A stretch of 36,742 bases of DNA, taken from assembly GCA_000380225.1 (NCBI GenBank), contig KB904821.1:5190049-5226790 (forward strand). The letters run 5' to 3'. The translations under genes were made by a program, and so were the position numbers. Each line of letters opens with the position of its first letter. Position 1 is the first letter of the stretch. This stretch comes from a filamentous cyanobacterium ESFC-1 (lineage in GTDB: Bacteria; Cyanobacteriota; Cyanobacteriia; Cyanobacteriales; Spirulinaceae). Positions 16,789-25,096 of this stretch are shown piece by piece. The notes below the pieces were generated by a model that was given only the letters and a program-made list of their open reading frames with translations, was not told the origin of the DNA and did not search any database.

Positions 16789-17830
16789 GGTATTCGACTC
16801 CTAATCCGGGTAAACTACGGGGAATTAAGCGGCCTTGCTTTAATTGTGCGCCGATGAAAGGATCGTCGAGTAAGTTTAAGTGACTGTCAAGATCGACATA
16901 ATCCGCATAAGGGGAAAGGTGTGCCATCGCAGTATTTGCAATGCTGCTGTCCGAATAGCAACCGAACATAACTTGCAACCCCAAAGCCTGGGCTGCGTGA
17001 ATCGTCCGCAACGCCTCCGTGAGTCCCCCGGTTTTCATAATTTTGATGTTGACCCCGTGGACGCGATTGACAAAGCGAGTTAAATCGCGACTATTGAAAC
17101 AGCTTTCGTCAATAAAAATCGGCAAAGAAGAATGCTGATACAAAACGCTGTAACCCTTTTCGTTATCGGTAGAAAGGGGTTGTTCGATGTGACGGACGTT
17201 ATATTCAGCCAACCAGTTACACATCTGAATCCCATTGGCTAGATTCCAACCCCCGTTAGCATCTATTGTTAACTCGGCATCGGGGGCTTGTTCGCGAACC
17301 GCCAGAAAAAGGGCGCGGTCGGCTTCTATGCCTTCAGGATTGCCTAATTTCAGCTTAAAAACCTTAGCGTCTATAAATTCCTGCCATTTCTTAACTTTGG
17401 CTTTGGCTTCCTCTGGGGAACTAATGCCAATAGTAACGGAAGTTGGGACAATTTTCTGTATATCCAGTCCCCACAACCGCCACAGGGGTAAGTTAGCTTT
17501 TTTACCCAGCCAATCGTGTAACGCCATATCAATCCCTGCTTGTACGGCTGAATGCAGTTGGGCATTTTGCATTAACAGGGCGATTTTTTCTCGTTCGAGG
17601 GGATGGAGGGGTTCAAGTTGGGGCGCAAAGCTTTGGATTTGATTCGATAAGCTTTCTATGCTGGGCTTGGGGTTATGAGTGATGGAAAAAGACGAAATTT
17701 CCCCCCATCCTTCCACATCATCAGCGATAATCCGCACCCAGAGGTTCGTGCTTTCGGCAGTGGTTCCCCGGCTAATGGTCAGGGGAAAGCGTTTGTGAAC
17801 GGTAAAGGGTTGAACAGCTAAGGCGGTCAT
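16772..17830 (-). CDS. dgcA: Enolase-superfamily dipeptide / N-acyl-Glu epimerase (AEE/DgcA-like)
   Basis: 352 residues, full length for the muconate-lactonizing subgroup of the enolase superfamily. Catalytic and metal residues are in place: Lys159 and Lys161 (FKLKLG), Asp190 (TIDANGGW), Glu216 (IEQPL), Asp241 (IFIDES) and the Lys263/Lys266 pair (NIKIMKTGG). These fit L-Ala-D/L-Glu epimerase-type enzymes acting on cell-wall-derived dipeptides, or the related DgcA that racemises N-acetyl-D-Glu. The second reading is favoured by the overlapping DgcN-like gene. First gene of a two-gene operon. Upstream lies a repeat element rather than an obvious promoter. Confidence 0.85.
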   Translation of the reverse strand: MTALAVQPFTVHKRFPLTISRGTTAESTNLWVRIIADDVEGWGEISSFSITHNPKPSIESLSNQIQSFAPQLEPLHPLEREKIALLMQNAQLHSAVQAGIDMALHDWLGKKANLPLWRLWGLDIQKIVPTSVTIGISSPEEAKAKVKKWQEFIDAKVFKLKLGNPEGIEADRALFLAVREQAPDAELTIDANGGWNLANGIQMCNWLAEYNVRHIEQPLSTDNEKGYSVLYQHSSLPIFIDESCFNSRDLTRFVNRVHGVNIKIMKTGGLTEALRTIHAAQALGLQVMFGCYSDSSIANTAMAHLSPYADYVDLDSHLNLLDDPFIGAQLKQGRLIPRSLPGLGVEYRASHP

Positions 17831-17895
17831 TTCAGTTATCAGCGATTGAGGGGCAGTGGTCAGTAGGCGTGTAGGGGCGGGGTTTCCCCGTCCAA

Positions 17896-18041
17896 GGGGG
17901 AGTGGGGATGCAAGCCCTAGAAAGAAGATCGGAAACTTTCGAGAGGAAGGTAGACTCTAAAAAAGGCTCAACACTAGAATGTATTGGGGTTTGGTTACTC
18001 AAAAAGCGCGCTTTAAGTTTCACGCGAGAGTTATTCAGTGA
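17896..18041 (+). repeat. ~145-bp dispersed element, copy A
   Basis: It begins GGGGGAGTGGGGATGCAAGCCC-like and ends with TTTAAGTTTCACGCGAGAG. It shares blocks ATGCAAGCCC, AGACTCTA.AAAAGGCT and TTTAAGTTTC.CGCGAG with copy B (18597-18740) and, inverted, copy C (21992-22140). It fills most of the spacer between dgcA and the 18113 gene. No coding potential. Confidence 0.6.
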
Positions 18042-18112
18042 CTACCGCAGCTAAGGGTCACGTTTTCCCGATGATGGATGGGTCGCTTGTTGAAAGTTTC
18101 ACCGACCTTTTG

Positions 18113-18484
18113 CTAGTCTTGTCCGAAGCGATCGCGAAACAAAACCGGAGGCGGTGGGTCAGGGGCAAAATGATAGCTCGTATGTACGCCATTGGGATAT
18201 AAAAAGGTACAAACCACAGAAACTTCGGGATTGTAGCGGATGATCAGCTCCTGTAAGCCTGTTTCCTTCCAATCGCTCACCATATTTTCAGTTTGGTGCA
18301 TGGGACGATATTGCATCTGCCAAGTTTCGAGAGTTGTGGAATTGTTTTCGAGTTGGCGGAGTAAGATCAACGTGCCTTTTTCTTGGAGTTTACGATATCC
18401 CTGGTACGCGATCGCCCCAAACTGTTCGGCGTTGGCTTCGATCACAGCAAGTTGTTCTTCTTTGGTTTCTAACGGCGCGGACAT
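18113..18484 (-). CDS. Hypothetical protein, 123 aa
   Basis: A small soluble protein. The N-terminal half is helical and acidic (TKEEQLAVIEANAEQFGAIAYQGYRKL). The C-terminal half is beta-like (LQELIIRYNPEVSVVCTFLYPNG) with a Pro cluster (DPPPPVLF) and an RDRFGQD end. No membrane segment or catalytic motif is visible. Codon use and HIP1 sites match the chromosome, so it looks like a resident cyanobacterial gene. It is isolated between two repeat elements. Family not recognised. Confidence 0.6.
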   Translation of the reverse strand: MSAPLETKEEQLAVIEANAEQFGAIAYQGYRKLQEKGTLILLRQLENNSTTLETWQMQYRPMHQTENMVSDWKETGLQELIIRYNPEVSVVCTFLYPNGVHTSYHFAPDPPPPVLFRDRFGQD

Positions 18485-18596
18485 AATTGATTGATAGGCA
18501 ACATTTCCATAATATAGTCCTTCAGCATCTAAGAGGGGGAGGTTTTTCAGTCAACAGCCTCTAAGGGGCTCCTCGGCAATCGGCTCCTCGGCAGTC

Positions 18597-18740
18597 GGGG
18601 GGGAGGTGGGATGCAAGCCCCTCCAAAGGGGGTCAGAAACTTCTTGCTATAGGGCAGACTCTAGAAAAGGCTAAAAGCTAGACTAGATGAACATTTCAGC
18701 CTAAAAAAGTGAATTTAAGTTTCGCGCGAGTGTCATCAGT
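18597..18740 (+). repeat. ~145-bp dispersed element, copy B
   Basis: Same element as copy A (ATGCAAGCCCC, CAGACTCTAGAAAAGGCT, TTTAAGTTTCGCGCGAGTGTCATCAGT at the end, given here in parts). It is preceded at 18574-18599 by degenerate GGCAATC-type heptamers and followed by the heptamer array at 18777. An inverted counterpart lies at 21992-22140. Confidence 0.6.
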
Positions 18741-18776
18741 AATCAGTTGTCAGTGACCCATTGAGGGATTTGGGCG

Positions 18777-19045
18777 AATAACCAACAACCAACAACCAAC
18801 AACCAACAACCAATAACCAATAACCAATAACCAATAACCAACAACCAACAACCAACAACCAACAACCAACAACCAACAACCAACAACCAACAACCAACAA
18901 CCAACAACCAATAACCAACAACCAACAACCAACAACCAACAACCAATAACCAATAACCAATAACCAATAACCAACAACCAACAACCAACAACCAACAACC
19001 AACAACCAACAACCAACAACCAACAACCAACAACCAACAACCAAC
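18777..19045 (-). repeat. Heptamer tandem array (TTGTTGG on minus strand), ~38 units
   Basis: 269 bases of 7-base units, TTGTTGG with TTATTGG variants. The variants occur in two blocks of four and one single unit, a pattern that suggests block duplication. The array begins right after the TGA stop of the PHP gene and reads TTGTTGG in that gene's sense direction. Long open frames across it (repeating WLLVVGC) are an artefact of the stop-free 7-mer. Confidence 0.95.
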
Positions 19046-19861
19046 TCAAGCATAAGCCGCCGCTTTGAGGGGGGGAAGTAAAGAAAGGGGCAACCGTAAC
19101 TGATTGAGTTTTGTTTCTTCCTTACGGTTGATTCCGGGCCCGTGATAATCACTACCCCCGGTGGCCAAAAGATTGTATTCTTTGCACCAGGCTTTGAGTT
19201 GGAGGACTTGCTTAGAACTGTGGCTAGGATGATACACCTCTAAACCCATCAAACCGGCATCGACCAATAGGGGTAACACTTCTTCGACTGTACCGCCACG
19301 AAACAGGTAAGGATGGGCCCACACCGGGACAGCCCGACAAGACCGCAAGAGTTTAATGCCATCAACGGCGCTGAATTTTTCGTAATGTTCGTAAGCGGGG
19401 CCGCCGTCGTGTAGCCAACGGTCGAAGGCTTCGCGGCTTGATTTGGCGTGACCAGCCCGGACTAAGGCTGTGGCAATGTGGGGTCGTCCGGGGGCCATAC
19501 CAATTCCCAGTTGGGGTAACTCGATGGGATAACCCAAAGCCGCCAGTTTGTCTGCCATTTTTTGGGCCCGGCGTTTGCGGCCAGCAATGCGTTCTTGTAA
19601 AGGTGGATTGAGAAAGTCGGGGTCGGGATAAAAGCCGAGAATATGGAGCGATCGCTCATTGTGAACGGTACTCAGTTCTACGCCTGGCACGATTTCAATA
19701 TTATAATCTCGGGCTGCCACTGCCGCCTCAGTCCAACCAGAAACGGTATCGTGGTCGGTAATGGCGAGGGCTTTAACCCCATGAGTGGCGGCAGTTTCGA
19801 TCAACTCAGTTGGGGTGAGTGTACCGTCGGAATAAGTGGTGTGACAGTGCAGTTCAATCAT
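19046..19861 (-). CDS. PHP-domain metal-dependent phosphoesterase (RNase AM / TrpH-YciV-like)
   Basis: 271 residues. PHP metal-binding motifs are all visible: HCHTTYSDG at residues 5-13, ITDHDTVSG, PGVELS, RPHIA, VWAHPYL and GGSDYHG. Members of this family hydrolyse phosphoester bonds in short RNA or nucleoside 3',5'-bisphosphates. The exact substrate cannot be told from sequence. Its ATG is 15 bases after the stop of the sulfite-oxidase-like gene, so the two are likely co-transcribed. The stop codon directly abuts a heptamer tandem array. Confidence 0.87.
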   Translation of the reverse strand: MIELHCHTTYSDGTLTPTELIETAATHGVKALAITDHDTVSGWTEAAVAARDYNIEIVPGVELSTVHNERSLHILGFYPDPDFLNPPLQERIAGRKRRAQKMADKLAALGYPIELPQLGIGMAPGRPHIATALVRAGHAKSSREAFDRWLHDGGPAYEHYEKFSAVDGIKLLRSCRAVPVWAHPYLFRGGTVEEVLPLLVDAGLMGLEVYHPSHSSKQVLQLKAWCKEYNLLATGGSDYHGPGINRKEETKLNQLRLPLSLLPPLKAAAYA

Positions 19862-19876
19862 AAACTTGAGGAGGAA

Positions 19877-20464
19877 TTAATTGCTGTAACGTTCTTCTGT
19901 CCAAGGATCGCCGCGATGATGATAGCCATTGCGTTCCCAAAAGCCCATGCGATCGCTTGATAAAAATTCTAAACCATTAATCCATTTGGCACTTTTCCAA
20001 GCGTACAGATGAGGGATTACAGTTCGCATTGGGCCGCCGTGAGGGGCGGGTAAGGGTTCCCCAAACAGAGTATGAGCCAAAAAGTTCTCGTCGCGGCTAA
20101 AATCAGCGAGAGGAACGTTGGTGGTATAACCGCCGTAGCAATGTTGGAGAACGTGAGTGGTTTTCGGGTCGAGGTCGATTTGAGCGAGAAAATCGGTTAA
20201 CTTGATGCCCGTCCATTTAACATCGAGTTTTGACCAACGGGTGACACAGTGAAAATCGGCGGTAAAATCGTGCTGGGGCAGACTCATCATGTCGTCCCAG
20301 GTCAAGGTGCGGGGTGAGGTTAAACCCCAGATTCGCAGTTGCCAATCGGCGGTCTGAATGTCGGGGGTGTCGCCGTAAGTCAGGACGGGAAAGCCTTTGG
20401 CCAGATATTGACCGGGAGGCACGCGATCGCTCAATTCGGGATTTGCTTTCTCAAAGTGTTTCAT
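19877..20464 (-). CDS. Sulfite-oxidase-like molybdopterin-dependent oxidoreductase
   Basis: 195 residues, the short single-domain version of the family (molybdopterin domain without dimerisation or heme domain). The Mo-ligand Cys73 sits in DFHCVTRWS. Other conserved parts are WTGI.LTDFL, HCYGGYTTNVPL, APHGGPMRTVIPHLYAWKSAKW and the C-terminal GFWERNGYHHRGDPW. The last two are hallmarks of the YuiH-like group. No signal peptide, so cytosolic. Substrate unknown. Probably the first gene of an operon with the PHP gene 15 bases downstream; no functional link between them is known to me. Confidence 0.88.
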   Translation of the reverse strand: MKHFEKANPELSDRVPPGQYLAKGFPVLTYGDTPDIQTADWQLRIWGLTSPRTLTWDDMMSLPQHDFTADFHCVTRWSKLDVKWTGIKLTDFLAQIDLDPKTTHVLQHCYGGYTTNVPLADFSRDENFLAHTLFGEPLPAPHGGPMRTVIPHLYAWKSAKWINGLEFLSSDRMGFWERNGYHHRGDPWTEERYSN

Positions 20465-20671
20465 AATAGGGGAAACGCGTTGACAGTTACAGTTTAGCTT
20501 TTGTTGGAACCAACAATCCCCCTGAAGAATGCGCCCATGTTAGACTAGACGACTCTCTCGCAATTCAGCCGCAAGGATGGGGTTTTAGACCCAATTTTTT
20601 TGCTAAACTTTTCTGTGGATGGCGAGTCGGTACAGCAGTAAACAAGGTATTGAATCCACCCCCATAATTTT

Positions 20672-21751
20672 ATGTACAACGAAGTTGACGCAGCCCTGGA
20701 AATTCAAGACTACTCTACTGCCATTCGCTTGCTCAAGCCTCTTTTAAAAAGCGACCCGGATAACCCGTGGGTACAATATTACGCCGCTTGCATCCATGAA
20801 GTTAGAGGGAAAAAAGGTTATGCCCTCAAATGCTACCGCCAACTTCTGCCCCGAACCACTCATCCTAAACTGATGAAACAGTTGCGTCAGGGCATTACGC
20901 GACTCGAAGCCCTCGAACAACAACATCGGGCCGCAAGACTCGAAAAAGCGTTGGCCGCACCGGATGGAATGCAGTCGGGAGTCTTGATTTTAAAACCGAT
21001 CGCCACCGAACAAAAACAAGTTGCCGCCCAACGATTCGCTAAAATCTTTAAACTGGATGCTTATACTGCCCGTTTGCAACTTCCTAGTCGCGGTTGGCGG
21101 TTATATCGTACCGGGAAGTTAGGGGAGTTGCGATTGTATAGTCAAGACCTGACCAAAGCCCAAATCCCCCATTTTTGTGCTTCCCTCGGCGCGATCGCGG
21201 CTTCGGAAGTGTACAATGTCAATTACTTTCAGTTTGCTCAACCGCAAGTTACTGCTCGCTGCCAAAATCAACAAGGCCAAGTGGGTTCAATACAGTTTGA
21301 CTGGTCAGAGGTGAGCCATCGCGTCGCAGGCCGCGTCCCCTGGCTTGAATCGGTATTTACCTGGGATGCCAAAAATCAGTTTCAGCGCAAAATGCAGACC
21401 CAGGATTACGTTCATATCTGCGATCTCCATTTGCCGGGTCGCAAAGCGATTTTACGTTTGTGCGATCGCAACTATCAATTTCAGCAAGGTATTTCCCTAT
21501 CTCCCGAACCTACCTCTCCCAACCGGGAAACCGTCAGTCAAAATTGGCAAAAACTTAACCAATTTCTCGATGGCCATCTGCCCCATATTCCCATTGCTCA
21601 AGATTTTAATCTTTTTGCCGAAACTGCGTTTGGCTTCCAAGAAGTATTAGGTCGCATTCCTTCCCGTCTCGAAATTAAACGCAATGAACCGAATTTATGG
21701 GATGCCGCATTTCAGCTTTACAGTCACTTGGTTTTGACCAACTGTAAGTAG
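20672..21751 (+). CDS. TPR-like cyanobacterial protein, unknown function, 359 aa
   Basis: The N-terminal ~80 residues read as two to three TPR-like helical pairs (YSTAIRLLKPLLKSDPDNPWVQYYAACIH, given in part). The remaining ~270 residues form an unrecognised, mixed alpha/beta region with no obvious catalytic motif (RGWRLYRTGKLGELRLYSQDL; VHICDLHLPGRK). No membrane segment. It looks chromosomal in composition. Transcribed divergently from the sulfite-oxidase-like gene across a 207-base spacer. Its TAG stop is followed immediately by 22 perfect heptamers. Confidence 0.75.
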   Translation: MYNEVDAALEIQDYSTAIRLLKPLLKSDPDNPWVQYYAACIHEVRGKKGYALKCYRQLLPRTTHPKLMKQLRQGITRLEALEQQHRAARLEKALAAPDGMQSGVLILKPIATEQKQVAAQRFAKIFKLDAYTARLQLPSRGWRLYRTGKLGELRLYSQDLTKAQIPHFCASLGAIAASEVYNVNYFQFAQPQVTARCQNQQGQVGSIQFDWSEVSHRVAGRVPWLESVFTWDAKNQFQRKMQTQDYVHICDLHLPGRKAILRLCDRNYQFQQGISLSPEPTSPNRETVSQNWQKLNQFLDGHLPHIPIAQDFNLFAETAFGFQEVLGRIPSRLEIKRNEPNLWDAAFQLYSHLVLTNCK

Positions 21752-21905
21752 TTGTTGGTTGTTGGTTGTTGGTTGTTGGTTGTTGGTTGTTGGTTGTTGG
21801 TTGTTGGTTGTTGGTTGTTGGTTGTTGGTTGTTGGTTGTTGGTTGTTGGTTGTTGGTTGTTGGTTGTTGGTTGTTGGTTGTTGGTTGTTGGTTGTTGGTT
21901 GTTGG
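21752..21905 (+). repeat. Perfect (TTGTTGG)22 tandem array
   Basis: 154 bases, exactly 22 identical units, starting at the base after the stop codon of the 359-aa gene. Perfect identity over 22 units means recent expansion or homogenisation. It is oriented opposite to the 18777-19045 array, but like it reads TTGTTGG in the sense of the gene it follows. Confidence 0.97.
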
Positions 21906-21917
21906 CAGAATCCCTGA

Positions 21918-21949
21918 ATTGGTCATTGGTCATTGGTAATTGGTCATTT
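21918..21949 (+). repeat. TTGGTCA heptamer array
   Basis: Four units (one TTGGTAA variant) just after the TTGTTGG array, showing two heptamer families side by side. Confidence 0.75.
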
Positions 21950-21991
21950 CTTCCTCCTCCTCCCCCTCTTTCCACTGCCTACTGCCCCAAA

Positions 21992-22140
21992 AACTGATGA
22001 CTGATGACACTCGCGCGAAACTTAAATTTATTTTTTGAGGCTGTAATCTTTATACAGCATAGCTTTGAGCCTCTTTTAGAATTTACCCTGTAGGCCAAAG
22101 TTTCTGACCCCCTTTCTAGGGCTTGCATCCCCACTCCCCC
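21992..22140 (-). repeat. ~145-bp dispersed element, copy C (inverted)
   Basis: Reverse-strand copy of the element at 17896 and 18597: CACTCGCGCGAAACTTAAAT at its left side and GGGCTTGCATCCCCACTCCCC toward its right. A GAGGCT/AGCCTC stem can form inside it. A duplicated CACAGCACGCGCTGCC follows at about 22141-22170. Confidence 0.6.
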
Positions 22141-22210
22141 CACAGCACGCGCTGCCCACAGCACGCGCTGCCCCTTAGATGCTGTTGAGGCGATAACTGA
22201 AAAAAGCTGC

Positions 22211-23737
22211 CTACTGCCCAAAACCATTGTCCCCCATCGTTACCCCTTCAATGTAATTAATCCGAGCGAAAGGTTCGAGGGCGGTAAAAATTTTGCTGCC
22301 GTAGCTGCGATTATTAATGCGATTATCGAGTAAAGCCACAGTGCCTTGAGATTGCCGCAGGGGGACGACTGCCCGTTGTAACTCCCGCAGGGCGGTAGGG
22401 AGGAGGTAACGACGAAACCAATCCTGTCGTTGGCGTTTGTGGTAGGCAACACGACCCGCGACGAGGGGATGTTCAATGGAGGGAAGGGGCAAAGTGGCAA
22501 TAATAAGCAGTTGGGGAGAGGGGATTTCATGTTGATGCGATCGCCAAAACGACCAACCGCTAATTAACACGCCATCGGGGGCTAAATCGGTTTTTTCGAC
22601 TTTGACCATCGACCCCCATTCGGCGGCTAAGGCGGCTCCGACTTGGGCTTTGAGGGGGACATCATCGACTAAAATCGCGATCGCCTGCTGTTGTTTACGA
22701 GCCAGAGAAACCAGTAGCCGCGATTGCTGAATGGCAACTTCCCGAAAATGAGGTGTATTGGGCAGGGGCAAGCGGTCGGGCAAATAAAGCTGAATATGCT
22801 CGTTTTGACGATTAGGAGAGAATTTTAGACAGGTAATCTCCCCTAAACCCAGTTGTTTACGATAAATCGGCGCATTTGTTTCCCAATCGAGGAAACCGCC
22901 AATCAAAACCACGGGTTGCTCGGGCCACAAAGATTTTAAGATAGAGGCGACTTCCACCGGAGCAACGTGCAGGGTAAATTGACCTCGCGATCGCGCCACT
23001 TCGACCCAAGTCAGTTGATTTTCCCCCTGGCTTTGTTGTCGAAAAGCCTGCCAAGAATCGGGTAAGGCGGAGGTTAAATTTCTGAATAGTTGTTCGAGGA
23101 TATCCCTTTGGGCATCGTCAATGAGATGACAGTTATAGGGGTTAGAAGGGCGGTTGAATATGGTTTTGGTTAGTTTTACTCTCGCGTCCCGTATCACCTC
23201 GATTTCGCTTTCTGCCGCCATCATCAGGGCTTGCCAATCTCCGGGACTGATACTGGTGGTTAGATATTGGCCAGTCCATTCTTCTAAGTCATCGGCAGGA
23301 TCGATGAGGGTGGGAATGCCGGGGGGAAAGCCGTTACAGTTTCCTAAGCGATCGCGCAACCAAGCTTGAGGAGTAGTAATGACCAAACCTTTAAAATCCG
23401 GTCGATCGGGGACGCGATCGCCCACAATAATTTCCTTACTACTGTCAGTCCATTCTTGCAAAGGCGGGATTAATTCATTGAGTAAATGCTGTTGAACCGT
23501 TTTCGGAGCCACTAAAACCACCGGATGCGGACACAACAACACCGAGCAAAGATAACTCAACCCGTAGCGATCGCGATCGCTGCCCGTTTGAATCAAAGTC
23601 GAGCGTCCCATCTGCAACCCCCGAGCCACTAATCTTGCTAGGGTGAGGTGATGAGGCCAATCTGAGTTACTGCGGTGGCGTAGAAATGTCTTCAACACCG
23701 CATGAACATTAGAGATATAGCGACTATCAGTTTTCAT
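22211..23737 (-). CDS. DinG/XPD-like helicase-related protein with degenerate ATPase motifs
   Basis: 508 residues. The C-terminal third follows the DinG/XPD motif order: GVLISGWSFWRSHQHEIPSPQ (motif V region), LLIIATLPLPSIEHPLVAGRVAY, WFRRYLLPTALRELQRAVVPLRQSQGTVALLDNR and YG.KIF. The N-terminal Walker A expected near TLIQTGSDRDRYGLSYL lacks GKT/GKS. The DEAH-box position reads LIDPADDLEEW. The Arg-finger region QGxGRLIR reads RAVVPLRQS. So the fold is recognisable but ATP hydrolysis looks lost. No Fe-S cysteine cluster is seen. It sits 163 bases downstream of recA, separated by a terminator. Function unknown; perhaps a structural DNA-binding role. Confidence 0.65.
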   Translation of the reverse strand: MKTDSRYISNVHAVLKTFLRHRSNSDWPHHLTLARLVARGLQMGRSTLIQTGSDRDRYGLSYLCSVLLCPHPVVLVAPKTVQQHLLNELIPPLQEWTDSSKEIIVGDRVPDRPDFKGLVITTPQAWLRDRLGNCNGFPPGIPTLIDPADDLEEWTGQYLTTSISPGDWQALMMAAESEIEVIRDARVKLTKTIFNRPSNPYNCHLIDDAQRDILEQLFRNLTSALPDSWQAFRQQSQGENQLTWVEVARSRGQFTLHVAPVEVASILKSLWPEQPVVLIGGFLDWETNAPIYRKQLGLGEITCLKFSPNRQNEHIQLYLPDRLPLPNTPHFREVAIQQSRLLVSLARKQQQAIAILVDDVPLKAQVGAALAAEWGSMVKVEKTDLAPDGVLISGWSFWRSHQHEIPSPQLLIIATLPLPSIEHPLVAGRVAYHKRQRQDWFRRYLLPTALRELQRAVVPLRQSQGTVALLDNRINNRSYGSKIFTALEPFARINYIEGVTMGDNGFGQ

Positions 23738-23829
23738 GGCCGGGGGGCGGTCTGCTCGATTGCTTGCTTGTATTACTTTAGCGAATCTAGAAAAGGACAG
23801 TTGAGGGGCGATCGCATCATCAACACCGG

Positions 23830-23860
23830 AAAAACCCCAGTTCCGAAGGGGAAACTGGGG
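23830..23860 (-). terminator. recA intrinsic terminator
   Basis: On the minus strand CCCCAGTTTCCCC pairs with GGAACTGGGG and is followed by TTTTT. It lies about 40 bases after the recA stop. Confidence 0.7.
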
Positions 23861-23900
23861 CGATCGCTAAAACTCAGGGATATAGCCCTACATTTCTAAC

Positions 23901-25022
23901 TTAACGGCTGCTTTTACCATTCTTCTCGGTAACTTTTTCGTTTTTGTCGTCATTCTTGGTCGCGGCTTCGGCTTCTTCGCTATCCGGGATTAAACCTGCT
24001 GCGCTGCCATCGGCATCTACGCCCCCCGCGAGAGTTTGACGCACTTTTTGTTCAATTTCGGCGGCTACTTCCGGATTATCTTCGAGGTACTTCACGGCGT
24101 TATCGCGACCTTGAGAGATGTTTTCGTTGTTGTAGCTATACCAAGCCCCTTTGCGAACCACAATGTCATGTTGTTCGGCAATATCGAGGATACAGCCCAT
24201 TTGCGAAATTCCAGAACCGAAAATAATATCAAATTCGGCAATCCGAAACGGCGGGGCTACTTTGTTTTTCGCAACTTTGACCTTGGCGCGAATCCCGTAT
24301 TCTCCCTCGCTGCCTTTTTTCAGGGTTTGAATGCGGCGAATATCTAAACGAACCGAACAATAAAACTTAAGAGCCGTTCCCCCGGTGGTGACTTCAGGGC
24401 TACCGTAAGTCACGCCGATTTTTTGGCGCAGTTGGTTGAGGAAAATTACTGTTGATTCGGATTTACCAATGTTACCCGCAATTTTCCGCAATGCTTTACT
24501 CATCAAGCGGGCTTGTAAACCCACTTGCACATCCCCCATTTCCCCTTCAATTTCAGCGCGGGGAACTAAGGCGGCTACCGAGTCTATTACCACTAAATCT
24601 ACGGCGGCCGAACGTACTAACTGATCGACAATTTCTAAGCCCGCTTCTCCGGTATCCGGTTGGGCGACGAGGAGGTTTTCAATATCAACCCCCAAAGCCG
24701 CAGAATAGGTGGGGTCGAGGGCGTGTTCGGCATCGACGAAGGCTGCGACTCCGCCTGCTTTTTGGACTTCTGCGATCGCGTGTAAGGCGAGGGTGGTTTT
24801 CCCGGAACTTTCGGGCCCGTAAATTTCGATAATGCGGCCTTTTGGCAGGCCACCCCCTAATGCAATGTCCAGGGTTAATGCGCCACTGGGGACGGTTTCG
24901 ACTCGCATTCGAGTCGCGTCTCCTAAACGCATAATTGCGCCTTTACCAAAGTTACGTTCAATTTGGTTCAGGACTAATTTCAGTGCTTTCTCTTTATCAG
25001 GATTTTTAGTAATAGTCGCCAT
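23901..25022 (-). CDS. recA: Recombinase RecA
   Basis: 373 residues from the ATG at 25022 ([14 protein letters not shown]). A longer frame to 25103 would run through the LexA box and has no conserved N terminus, so it is rejected. Walker A GPESSGKT is at 69-76. The segments [36 protein letters not shown] and the L2-loop region [11 protein letters not shown]....TTGG are all conserved. The C-terminal tail is acidic then basic ([15 protein letters not shown]). RecA forms filaments on ssDNA, promotes strand exchange and triggers LexA self-cleavage. Regulated from the LexA box at 25097-25110; ends at an intrinsic terminator. Confidence 0.98.
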   Translation of the reverse strand: MATITKNPDKEKALKLVLNQIERNFGKGAIMRLGDATRMRVETVPSGALTLDIALGGGLPKGRIIEIYGPESSGKTTLALHAIAEVQKAGGVAAFVDAEHALDPTYSAALGVDIENLLVAQPDTGEAGLEIVDQLVRSAAVDLVVIDSVAALVPRAEIEGEMGDVQVGLQARLMSKALRKIAGNIGKSESTVIFLNQLRQKIGVTYGSPEVTTGGTALKFYCSVRLDIRRIQTLKKGSEGEYGIRAKVKVAKNKVAPPFRIAEFDIIFGSGISQMGCILDIAEQHDIVVRKGAWYSYNNENISQGRDNAVKYLEDNPEVAAEIEQKVRQTLAGGVDADGSAAGLIPDSEEAEAATKNDDKNEKVTEKNGKSSR

Positions 25023-25096
25023 TACGCCTTGCCTAGCTTGGACTACGGACTGTTGAATTAGAAGCGTTCTCTGGGTTAGATGGGGAGAACGAATAT

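Noticed and set aside
18777-19045. CRISPR-like regular repeats
   Set aside because: Units are 7 bases and directly adjacent without spacers; no cas genes in the window.
18736-19152. Long open frames of 96-138 codons with repeating WLLVVGC
   Set aside because: They are produced by the stop-free 7-base tandem array and extend across repeat DNA and the end of the PHP gene; no protein features.
21675-21997. Open frames of about 80 codons (QPTTNNQ and WLLVVGC repeats) over the second array
   Set aside because: Same artefact of heptamer repeats, on both strands.
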